NCBI RefSeq assembly: GCF_018474025.1
Contig: NZ_JAHCTA010000008.1
Coordinates: 120,960 to 184,959 of the forward strand
DNA length: 64,000 nucleotides
Direction of reading: 5' to 3'
Origin: Alteromonas oceanisediminis
GTDB lineage: Bacteria > Pseudomonadota > Gammaproteobacteria > Enterobacterales > Alteromonadaceae
The translations under genes and the position numbers were made by a program. Positions within the stretch are counted from its first letter, which is position 1. The number at the start of each line of letters is the position of its first letter. The notes under the pieces are model-generated. The model ran no database searches and was not told the DNA's origin. It saw nothing but the letters and a program-made list of their open reading frames with translations. Below are positions 57,302 through 64,000 of this stretch, piece by piece.

Positions 57302-58050
57302 CTTGCCATGGCGCGGTAGAGCATCCACAGCCCCGCGCCAATCATAAACAGGTTTTCAGTGAGTGAAATAAAGCCAAGAGGCACATTGCTGTCACCGCCC
57401 ACACAGGCGCATTTTAAATCGCGTTTATCGATGTAAACGGCTTTAAACACGGATATGGCACCTATGGTTCCGATGAACAGTGAGACCGGGCCGACCAAGA
57501 ATCCTGACAGGCCAGCAAGCATGCCAATACCGGCAAACGCCTCTGCAAAGGGGTAAACGTATCCGTAGCGAATACTGCGCATGGCAAGCAAATCATAAGT
57601 AATAAAGGAGTTTGTAAACGCATATAGATCACGTAACTTTTGCACGGCCAGCATCGACATGCTCAGTGCCACAAAAGTGGTGATGACCTCGACTGAAGCA
57701 AGCGCTTCCAGGCTATCTGCCTGAGCGAACACGATAGCCAGTGCCATCAAAAATGCGGTTGCAAAAATAGCAATCACAGGCGTATAAGTGGTACCGGTTT
57801 GGCCCGCTTCACCCATGTTGAAATGCTTGCGCAGTTCATCGTAGCCACCAATGCGCTTGCCATCGATAAAAGTTTGCGGCGTGGTTTCGACATCGTGCTT
57901 ATCTTTGAATTTGTCCGTTTCTTCACGAGAGCGCAGTGTGTGATCTTCGACCTCAAAGCCTTTACGCTCGAGTAAGTCTTTCGAACGCAAACCAAACGGA
58001 CAAATATGCTCATCGGTGTGCATTCTGTACAACGTTGCTGATTGACTCAT
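57298..58050 (-). CDS. Glutaredoxin-MauE/DoxX fusion membrane protein
   Basis: The protein has 250 residues. The N-terminal glutaredoxin domain (1-80) has a monothiol CPFG site (Cys17) and the cis-proline [14 protein letters not shown]. About five membrane helices of the MauE/DoxX type follow (90-250), with a [13 protein letters not shown] element near the end. It is probably an inner-membrane thiol carrier. In this position, convergent with cusA, it may help keep periplasmic or copper-exposed thiols reduced; that is inference. ATG start at 58,050 with GGGGG 7 bases upstream. Confidence 0.85.
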   Translation of the reverse strand: MSQSATLYRMHTDEHICPFGLRSKDLLERKGFEVEDHTLRSREETDKFKDKHDVETTPQTFIDGKRIGGYDELRKHFNMGEAGQTGTTYTPVIAIFATAFLMALAIVFAQADSLEALASVEVITTFVALSMSMLAVQKLRDLYAFTNSFITYDLLAMRSIRYGYVYPFAEAFAGIGMLAGLSGFLVGPVSLFIGTIGAISVFKAVYIDKRDLKCACVGGDSNVPLGFISLTENLFMIGAGLWMLYRAMAS

Positions 58051-58219
58051 AGCTCAACCCCCTATCGGTACTGGTTAGAAGCCTACTATTTATTTCAGTT
58101 TTTCAGCGATACAAGTTACGTGCCGTTTGATTGATGCATGTTTTTTACTGCAAATGAAGGAGCGATAGAACGCTTTCTATGACAATATTTTGGTGCAAAG
58201 ATCATGCCCTAGCATACGC

Positions 58220-58580
58220 TGATCTGAACCATCAATAGCGGACACTTCGTTAAGCGACATTTAGTCGTTCAAATTTCTCAGGGCTTAGATAGCCCAAAGC
58301 ACTATGCCTTCTCTTTTTGTTGTAATTAATTTCTATATATTCAAATACATGCTGCCTCATGGTTTCTCGGTTCATAATAGGGTCATATTGGATGGCTTCG
58401 ACCTTCAGTGAGTGGAAGAAACTTTCGACACACGCATTATCCCAACAGTTGCCTTTACGGCTCATACTTTGTACTAAGTGATGCTCGCTTAATAAATCAC
58501 GATAAGCATGGGAAGCTATCGCGAGGCCGCGTAAAATAGCTAAGCTAATACATTGGTCAGGTATGTGTACCACTTAACCT
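58220..58580 (-). mobile_element. IS3-group insertion sequence remnant (one end)
   Basis: The segment starts with TGATCTGAACCATCAATAGC, which fits the IS3-group terminal inverted repeat (TGATC...ATA.GGACAC). It holds only the C-terminal coding end of the transposase. The other end and orfA are missing; the break lies near 58,530-58,580, just beyond the GntR gene stop. Confidence 0.7.
58250..58573 (-). pseudogene. IS3-family transposase OrfB fragment
   Basis: From about ASHAYRDLLSEHHLVQSMS the 107-residue frame is a normal IS3 OrfB C terminus: RKGNCWDNACVESFFHSLK holds the last catalytic Glu, and NYNKKRRHSALGYLSPEKFE follows. The N-terminal ~18 residues do not match, and the first two catalytic Asp residues are absent. 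It is therefore a truncated, inactive relic; the apparent start codon is accidental. Confidence 0.85.
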
Positions 58581-59322
58581 ACCAACCTTTGCCAAAACTT
58601 TGCAGCTGAGAGGTGAACACGTACTTATCCCCTCGGTAAACGCTACGCGTAAATTCTAAAGGTGTGCTATCTGCTAAAAATGTTCGACGCTCGATGCGAA
58701 GAACCGGGTCGCCCTCTCGAATAGATAGTAAGCCTGCTTCTGTTTCTGTAGCAATAGAGGCCGTCACTTTTTGCTCGCCATGATCGGGGGCACAGTTGTT
58801 AATTTGAAGCGCATGATAGAGCGAGTTTTTGATATTTGATAAATTGGGCAAATACTGGGCTGAGATAATGGCGTTTTCGAAGCCCATTGGGGTTGAGTTC
58901 GATAAACGCACTCGTCCTAAGCGGCATACTTCTTGTCCCTCTTCGAGTCGTAACACTTCTGCCTCGTCTGAGGTTGCAGACGAATGTATTTTGACCAACC
59001 AAATTGAACTGGGCGCCACGCCCAAATTATTCATCTCGTCAGTAAAGCCCGATAGGTCATCCCCTTTATGCTCAATTCTTTCGCTAATAAAGGTACCAGA
59101 CCCGTGCTTTCGAAACAGCAAACCTTCGTCGATAAGTTTATCAATGGCCTTTCGTACGGTAACTCTTGAAGCGCCTGTTTTTTCTCGCAGGGCACGTTCT
59201 GAGGGTATTGCTTCGCCAATCGGCGCTTGCCCCCTAAGAATTTGTTTTCTTAGTTCATTGGCAATTTTTTGATACAATGGCGACGATGTACTGTTATCTA
59301 TTTGCATGTCGTCTAAAAACAT
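58579..59322 (-). CDS. GntR-family regulator, HutC/UTRA type
   Basis: The protein has 247 residues. The winged helix (about 15-80) contains SPLYQKIANELRKQIL and SERALREKTGASRVTVRKAIDKL; the UTRA ligand-binding domain (about 100-240) contains LEEGQEVCRLGRVRLSNSTP. This subfamily includes NagR/NagQ-like regulators of amino-sugar use. It sits downstream of the TonB receptor and near anmK, so a muropeptide or amino-sugar phosphate ligand is plausible. ATG start at 59,322; a second ATG at 59,307 is possible and neither has a strong ribosome site. The stop abuts the IS3 remnant. Confidence 0.88.
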   Translation of the reverse strand: MFLDDMQIDNSTSSPLYQKIANELRKQILRGQAPIGEAIPSERALREKTGASRVTVRKAIDKLIDEGLLFRKHGSGTFISERIEHKGDDLSGFTDEMNNLGVAPSSIWLVKIHSSATSDEAEVLRLEEGQEVCRLGRVRLSNSTPMGFENAIISAQYLPNLSNIKNSLYHALQINNCAPDHGEQKVTASIATETEAGLLSIREGDPVLRIERRTFLADSTPLEFTRSVYRGDKYVFTSQLQSFGKGW

Positions 59323-59429
59323 ACTTTTAATAATTAAACTCCCTACACATCGTTTATGATTAATATAGCACGGCTAATTTACGTACAGCTAAGCAAGAGC
59401 AGCCAATTTGCCGCCCTTACTTTTATTTA

Positions 59430-62156
59430 TTAAGGTCTAAAACGAAAGGTTACACCGATAGTTCGACCAATAGTGTCGTAATCACTTACAGTACCAAAGA
59501 AATTAGCACCCGACTCAGGAAGTGGTGGCTCTTCATCTAACAAGTTATCAATACCGAAGGTTACTTCATAGGCATCTGCAAAGCGATAAGTTGCCGACAC
59601 ATCAAGATAACTTTGTGCGTCAATATCCACATCGTTACTCGGACCTGCTAACACGACATCACCAATATAGCGCCAGCCTAATTGAACAGCTATGTCAGAC
59701 ACTTCAAAGTCAACGGTGGCTCTGTGTCGATAATCGGCTTGTAAAATACTCGCAAAATCGCCTGTACACGAACTACCAAAGGTCCCTTTACAATCTAGTG
59801 CAGCAACGGTCGCATTGTTTTGACGACTCTGCTCATCAACAATATTGCCTTGATACGAAAAAGTTACATTTTCAAACGAATCACCTAAGGTACCTAATTG
59901 TAGACGTACACCCACATCAAAACCCGATTGTGTTAAGGAAGCTAAGTTAAAATCATTAACCAAAGTTTGGCTTATTAAGCCGGTCGCTGGGTCGCGCAAT
60001 ACTGCACCGCAAAGTGGATTGCCTTCAAAGGGGTCATCTATGTAGCAACTCGTGAGCGCTGCAATAGGTTGAATTTGACTTACCGCATCAGTAATTTCAA
60101 TATCATAATAATCAAGCGTAATGTCTAACCCTTCAGCAACATCAGGTGTGTACACCACCCCAATACTCGTTGTTTCGGATTCTTCAGGTTGTATGGTGTC
60201 ATTACCACCAAAGGTGTATAGCGCTGCCGAAGTATCAAATTCAGTACCCGGCGCTGCTGCATTTAAACGTGCACACTGCGCAGCATCACCACGACCATCG
60301 AGGCAGGGATCACCGTCAAATCTGCCGCCTAATCGAGGTATAAAGCTTGCGCTTTCAGGATCGAATAACGCTAGCGACAAGCCAACCTCTGGCCCTGCAA
60401 ACTCGCCTAAATTAGGCGCCCGAATGGCGGTCTGTTGCGTCGCTCTAAAGCGCAGTTGATCATTTACCGCCCAACTAATGCCAAACTTATCAGTGGTCGC
60501 GGAATCTACATTCGAATAGTCTGAATTTCGATAAGCCGCTTCAACCGATAATTCTTTTATAAATGGCATATCGCTTAATAAGGGCACGAGTATTTCGCCA
60601 TAAATCTCTTTCGTATCAAACTCAGCGTCAATTAATGAGATACCGCCTAAACCATAAGCCGTTCCTGACGACAGTGCAGTGCCCGGTGTTTGAGTACCTT
60701 GTTCGTCTCGGTATTCATAACCAATAGCAAAACCAATCGGGCCAGCGGGCAGTTCGAAAAAGTCTGCGCTGTCGCCCGACACGGTAAGGTTTATGACCGA
60801 TTGAATACGTTCGCGGTTTGAGTGAATAATGGGGGAGCTTAAATCACTGAAGTCAGTCGGGCCAAAAATATTGCGTGTGTTAGCGAGCCCCTGAAAATCT
60901 TGACGAATGGCGTTATTGTATACTTTTGCAGTACCGTCGGTGCGACCATACTGACCGTAAATATCCCAGCCAATGAAGTCGGTAATATCCCCTCTAAAGC
61001 CTAACTGAAATTGGAAGGTGTTGCGTACGGTACGGGTTTCTTGCAAACCCAATCCAAGCCCTTTTTGCACAGCCACTTGCGCGATCCCGTTTTCATCAAA
61101 CGTTAATAAGTCGCTAACCGCGTCCGTTAAAAATGGGCTGTCTTGACTGATGCTAATGGTTTCGCTAACCGATACTGGCGTTTGTCCAGTCGAGCCTGCG
61201 CCTGTTACCCGAACCTGGGTGATCATGGCTCTGCCGTACATTTGAAGGGTATCTTCTACTAAATCATAGTTGAAAAAGACATTGCCTGATAAACGCTCCA
61301 TGGGTTGGAGCAAAAAGCGCTCTGGTGCGATATCGTCAAACTGCGCTTCATCGACTAAATCGCCTGCGTTATTAAATGCAAAACTATTCCCACTCGCAAC
61401 ATCGGTGAAGTTTCCACCATTGCCGGCAACGTTGGTTGCCGTGCCACGGGTGAAATCTCGGTCGCCAGCTAAAAGTGCTTCTCGTTTTGAATAACCCACA
61501 TACGCGGTAACGTTACCCCGACCATCATCAAAGCCTGCACCCATGGTAACGTCTAGATTGTAAACCTCTCCTCCACCATCTGTATATTCAAGGCCTGCAG
61601 TCGTTTCAAAGCCTTCATATTGGTCGTCTAATATAAAGTTAACAACGCCAGCGACGGCATCTGCGCCGTAAACAGCTGCTGCGCCACCGGTTAAAACTTC
61701 AACCCGCTTAATTAAGCCTGCTGGTATGGCATTGACATCAACGGCATTTCTAAAACTAAACGGAACGACGCGCGAACCGTTTACTAGTACTAAGGTTCGG
61801 TTTTGGCCTAAACCTCTTAAATCAATTGTACTTGCCCCCAACGAATCGCCAACGGTGGCACCGGTGCTATTTGCGCCTGCTGCTGCTTGCGGCAATTTAC
61901 GAAGTATATCTTCTACACTCACCACTTGGTCGGTTGCAAGTTGTAGTTCATTCACCGTATACACAGGGCTAGTTGCGGTGAGCTCAGTTCTTGCAATGCG
62001 AGAACCGGTAACAGTAATCACTTCGGCTTTTTCTTGCGCCTGCTTATCAGCAGAATTGCTATTTTGTTGAGCGACACTTGGCATACTGGTCAGTAGTGAG
62101 CCTGTTAACGCAATTATAATGCCTTTCGCGGTGGGTCTTAATGAGTAAGTTTTCAT
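59430..62156 (-). CDS. TonB-dependent outer-membrane receptor
   Basis: The protein has 908 residues. The signal peptide ends at Ala29 (SVA). The TonB box is EVITVTGSR (about 44-52). The plug domain has TIDLRGLGQNRTLVLVNGSR and GGAAAVYGADAVAGVVNF, and the barrel runs to a C terminus GVTFRFRP. Receptors of this length with the GQNRTLVLVNGSR plug are common for oligosaccharides and other organic substrates in Alteromonadales. The neighbouring anmK suggests uptake of peptidoglycan-derived sugars. ATG start at 62,156; a strong promoter lies at 62,297-62,326. Confidence 0.93.
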   Translation of the reverse strand: MKTYSLRPTAKGIIIALTGSLLTSMPSVAQQNSNSADKQAQEKAEVITVTGSRIARTELTATSPVYTVNELQLATDQVVSVEDILRKLPQAAAGANSTGATVGDSLGASTIDLRGLGQNRTLVLVNGSRVVPFSFRNAVDVNAIPAGLIKRVEVLTGGAAAVYGADAVAGVVNFILDDQYEGFETTAGLEYTDGGGEVYNLDVTMGAGFDDGRGNVTAYVGYSKREALLAGDRDFTRGTATNVAGNGGNFTDVASGNSFAFNNAGDLVDEAQFDDIAPERFLLQPMERLSGNVFFNYDLVEDTLQMYGRAMITQVRVTGAGSTGQTPVSVSETISISQDSPFLTDAVSDLLTFDENGIAQVAVQKGLGLGLQETRTVRNTFQFQLGFRGDITDFIGWDIYGQYGRTDGTAKVYNNAIRQDFQGLANTRNIFGPTDFSDLSSPIIHSNRERIQSVINLTVSGDSADFFELPAGPIGFAIGYEYRDEQGTQTPGTALSSGTAYGLGGISLIDAEFDTKEIYGEILVPLLSDMPFIKELSVEAAYRNSDYSNVDSATTDKFGISWAVNDQLRFRATQQTAIRAPNLGEFAGPEVGLSLALFDPESASFIPRLGGRFDGDPCLDGRGDAAQCARLNAAAPGTEFDTSAALYTFGGNDTIQPEESETTSIGVVYTPDVAEGLDITLDYYDIEITDAVSQIQPIAALTSCYIDDPFEGNPLCGAVLRDPATGLISQTLVNDFNLASLTQSGFDVGVRLQLGTLGDSFENVTFSYQGNIVDEQSRQNNATVAALDCKGTFGSSCTGDFASILQADYRHRATVDFEVSDIAVQLGWRYIGDVVLAGPSNDVDIDAQSYLDVSATYRFADAYEVTFGIDNLLDEEPPLPESGANFFGTVSDYDTIGRTIGVTFRFRP

Positions 62157-62277
62157 GTGAATCCCTTTGATAGTGTAAGGTCGTTATTTTTTTATGTGTG
62201 TGACAATAAGAATCATAAAGTCTCAAGGTACTAATCCACTCAGTAAATAAAGCACTGGCATTAAGCCAACACTCAAC

Positions 62278-62294
62278 TTGTATCTTAGTTGTAT
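62278..62294. promoter_or_regulatory. Direct repeat TTGTAT-N5-TTGTAT downstream of the receptor promoter
   Basis: Copies at 62,278-62,283 and 62,289-62,294 are 11 bases apart, one DNA turn, just past the -10 of the leftward promoter. Possible repressor site. Confidence 0.3.
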
Positions 62295-62296
62295 TG

Positions 62297-62326
62297 AATA
62301 TAATTTAGCCGCATTATAAATGTCAA
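62297..62326 (-). promoter_or_regulatory. Promoter of the TonB receptor gene
   Basis: On the minus strand TTGACA (62,326-62,321) and TATATT (62,302-62,297) are separated by 18 bases. The -35 is perfect and the -10 matches five of six. The receptor ATG is about 140 bases downstream. Confidence 0.55.
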
Positions 62327-62373
62327 ACAACTATTTTACTCTCGCGCGCTTGGGATTCATGCTTACTGTATTG

Positions 62374-62403
62374 TTGACCCAGCTTATCGATAGGTGGTAT
62401 TTT
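62374..62403 (+). promoter_or_regulatory. Candidate promoter of anmK
   Basis: TTGACC (62,374-62,379) and TATTTT (62,398-62,403) have an 18-base spacer, about 88 bases before the anmK ATG. The -10 lies inside the left arm of the inverted repeat at 62,395-62,425. Confidence 0.4.
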
Positions 62404-62425
62404 TTCTTTAGAAAAATAAATACCA
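62395..62425. promoter_or_regulatory. Inverted repeat TGGTATTT...AAATACCA, candidate GntR operator
   Basis: Arms at 62,395-62,402 and 62,418-62,425 flank a T/A-rich centre and overlap the anmK -10. TGGTAT/ATACCA half-sites recall HutC/NagR-type operators, although the arms are farther apart here than in the usual compact palindrome. Confidence 0.4.
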
Positions 62426-62490
62426 ATTTTAATACAAGTTTTTATGCTCTCTAAAAGCACAAAAATTGTCTGCGTCGGAAACCACACAGT

Positions 62491-63702
62491 ATGCATTCCC
62501 ATATTGATAAACTCTATAAAATTGCAAATAAACCAAAGCGCATTATTGTCGGTTTGATGAGTGGTACCTCTTTGGATGGTCTTGATGTGGCGGTGTGCGA
62601 CATCTCTGGCTGCGGCACGGCGACCAAATGCGAGGTGAAGCGTTTTATCACCCTAGATTATGACGACGATTTTCGATCCAAGGTTAAAACGGTTTTTGCA
62701 AAATCGCACGGCAGTATTGAAACACTTTGTTTACTCAATGCTTGGATTGGCGAGCAACATGCCATGCTAGTAAATAAGGCGCTACAGATTTTTGGTTTGT
62801 CAGCATCAAGCGTCGATATAGTCGCCAGCCATGGTCAAACGATTTACCACTGCCCCAAAAGCCAGCATCAAATTGAAGCTTATCCCAACGCCACGTTGCA
62901 AATTGGTGATGGTGACCACATTGCAGTGAAAACAGGCATTATTACGGTAAGTGATTTTAGGCAAAAGCATATTGCCGCAGGGGGGGAAGGTGCGCCTCTA
63001 GTGATGTACGGGGATTATCTATTGTTTAATTGCCCTAGCGAACATCGAATGTTATTGAACATGGGCGGTATTGCCAATTTAACTTTCATACCTCAAAACG
63101 CCAGTTTCTCGCATATTTTTAGCTCAGATGTAGGCCCAGGCAACACCATGATGGATGCTTATATTCAACAGCATTTTGTAGGCCAGTATTATGATAAAAA
63201 TGCACAGCTAGCGTCTAAGGGCGAGGTCAATAAACACTTACTTGATGAGTTACTCAGTTCTTCTTTTTTATTCCAAGATGCCCCCAAAACAACCGGCCCT
63301 GAGGTATTTAACTTGTCGTATTTAGCTGCGTGTAAAAAGCAAGCTAAATGCGAAACACTCAATCACGCTGACACTATGGCCACATTGTGTGACTTTAGCG
63401 CCAGCGCTATTTCCGACTTTATTGCTAGGCACACCAAAGGCCTGATGAATGTGCATGTTTACACAAGTGGGGGCGGCGTACACAACCCTTTGCTAATGAC
63501 TAAAATTAAGCAAAAATTAAGCGTTTTAAACACAAATATAACGATGCAAAGTATTGGTAAGTTGGGAATAAACCCCGATGCAAAAGAAGCGGTATTATTT
63601 GCACTTTTAGCCAACGAAACCTTGTGTTCCGATAGCGAGTTTTTAAAAAAAGCAAGCGACCATCCGCACGTCACTTTAGGTAAGATCAGTTTTCCTGACT
63701 AA
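62491..63702 (+). CDS. anmK: Anhydro-N-acetylmuramic acid kinase
   Basis: The protein has 403 residues. GLMSGTSLDGLD (21-32) is the AnmK signature, with HGQTIYH and LLNMGGIANLTF, then SDVGPGNTMMDAYIQ and YTSGGGVHNPLL. The enzyme opens 1,6-anhydro-MurNAc and phosphorylates it to MurNAc-6-phosphate in peptidoglycan recycling. It is somewhat longer than E. coli AnmK (369). It is divergent from the TonB receptor. MurQ, the usual next enzyme, is not in the window. The ATG at 62,491 has only a weak GGAAA upstream. Confidence 0.95.
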   Translation: MHSHIDKLYKIANKPKRIIVGLMSGTSLDGLDVAVCDISGCGTATKCEVKRFITLDYDDDFRSKVKTVFAKSHGSIETLCLLNAWIGEQHAMLVNKALQIFGLSASSVDIVASHGQTIYHCPKSQHQIEAYPNATLQIGDGDHIAVKTGIITVSDFRQKHIAAGGEGAPLVMYGDYLLFNCPSEHRMLLNMGGIANLTFIPQNASFSHIFSSDVGPGNTMMDAYIQQHFVGQYYDKNAQLASKGEVNKHLLDELLSSSFLFQDAPKTTGPEVFNLSYLAACKKQAKCETLNHADTMATLCDFSASAISDFIARHTKGLMNVHVYTSGGGVHNPLLMTKIKQKLSVLNTNITMQSIGKLGINPDAKEAVLFALLANETLCSDSEFLKKASDHPHVTLGKISFPD

Positions 63703-63821
63703 TAACGATAGAAAAGGAATAAACGTGCCATCAATTGTAACTGTACGGCCAGCACACCTTAAATCTAGCAGCAGTTAAGGCAAACTATTGAGATAGCAAA
63801 CTTATAACAGGATCTCAATCG

Positions 63822-64000
63822 TTGGACATTCAAGTTGATTCAGTAGGACGACGAGCTTTTACGCCACAGTGGAAGATGGATATCGTTCATCGAGCCACGT
63901 CATCATCGCGTTCAGTATCTCTAATTGCCAGAGAAAATAATATTAATACGAATCAGGTGTTTCGCTGGGTGCGGGAAGCTAAGCAGGGGCAAGCGCGTTG
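63822..64000 (+). mobile_element. Start of an IS66-type element: TnpA-like ORF, cut by window edge
   Basis: From TTG at 63,822, with AGGAT upstream, an open frame of 59 full codons runs off the window. It encodes RRAFTPQWKMDIVHRA and NINTNQVFRWVREAKQG, the HTH protein (TnpA/OrfA) of IS66 elements, where N.NQVFRW is characteristic. The left inverted repeat probably lies at about 63,735 (GTAACTGTACGG), although I could not check its partner. IS3 OrfA is less likely. It is 119 bases after anmK. Confidence 0.7.

Larger units (their letters stand above)
62157..62490. other. Divergent regulatory region between the TonB receptor and anmK
   Basis: The region has 334 bases, AT-rich, without a gene. 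It holds a leftward promoter for the receptor, a rightward promoter candidate for anmK, a TGGTATTT/AAATACCA inverted repeat and two TTGTAT direct repeats; each is listed separately. Confidence 0.6.

Noticed and set aside
58250..58573. Intact transposase gene
   Set aside because: Only the C-terminal part with the last catalytic Glu is present; the first two catalytic residues and one IS end are missing.
1..64000. CRISPR arrays, tRNA or rRNA genes
   Set aside because: Looked for on both strands; no regular repeat-spacer pattern, tRNA T-arm signature or rRNA segment was seen.

Overview
The window is a compact stretch of gammaproteobacterial chromosome. Its MoaA, AsnS, ProA/ProB, PutP, MetR/MetE and Bio proteins are of the type found in marine Alteromonadales-like bacteria. 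I inferred this from protein similarity by memory; no search was run and the species is not identified. No rRNA, tRNA or CRISPR array is visible.

Layout. (1) 1-13,597: an exopolysaccharide (EPS) locus. Ten leftward genes run from Wza and the Wzc tyrosine kinase through glycosyltransferases, a Wzy-like polymerase, a sulfotransferase, the Wzx flippase, a nitroreductase-like protein and a pyruvyltransferase cut by the window edge. The priming transferase (WcaJ type) is divergent. The product is probably a Wzy-dependent EPS that can be sulfated and pyruvylated. (2) 13,594-18,118: a membrane diguanylate cyclase and pqiABC (envelope lipid transport). (3) 18,251-20,366: asnS with its terminator, and a small membrane protein. 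(4) 20,472-25,738: the biotin genes, with bioA divergent from bioB-F-C-D. (5) 25,718-32,743: peptidase E, a low-molecular-weight phosphatase, btuCD, class II DAHP synthase, an Atm1-type exporter and an unknown small gene. (6) 32,993-36,403: a DUF533 protein, moaA behind a molybdenum-cofactor riboswitch, a GNAT acetyltransferase and rlmA. (7) 36,585-41,396: a putP-proB-proA operon, divergent from a MarR regulator that resembles the osmolyte regulators CosR/EctR. (8) 41,403-50,719: a receiver-TPR protein lacking the phospho-acceptor Asp, glpK, an amidohydrolase, a membrane AraC regulator, and metR/metE with a perfect MetR box between them. (9) 50,842-58,050: a copper/silver efflux module, made of a Cys/His/Met-rich small protein, CusC, a CusB-CusF fusion and CusA, with a convergent glutaredoxin-MauE fusion.

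(10) 58,220-64,000: a visibly more AT-rich segment that looks acquired. It is bordered by an IS3-group remnant on the left and the start of an IS66-type element on the right. It carries a GntR/UTRA repressor, a large TonB-dependent receptor and anmK (anhydro-MurNAc kinase), with a divergent promoter region between the last two. I read it as part of a locus for scavenging peptidoglycan sugars. Along with the undefined nitroreductase in the EPS cluster and the proline/MarR module, this is the most interesting content. Nothing in the window is demonstrably a wholly new system.
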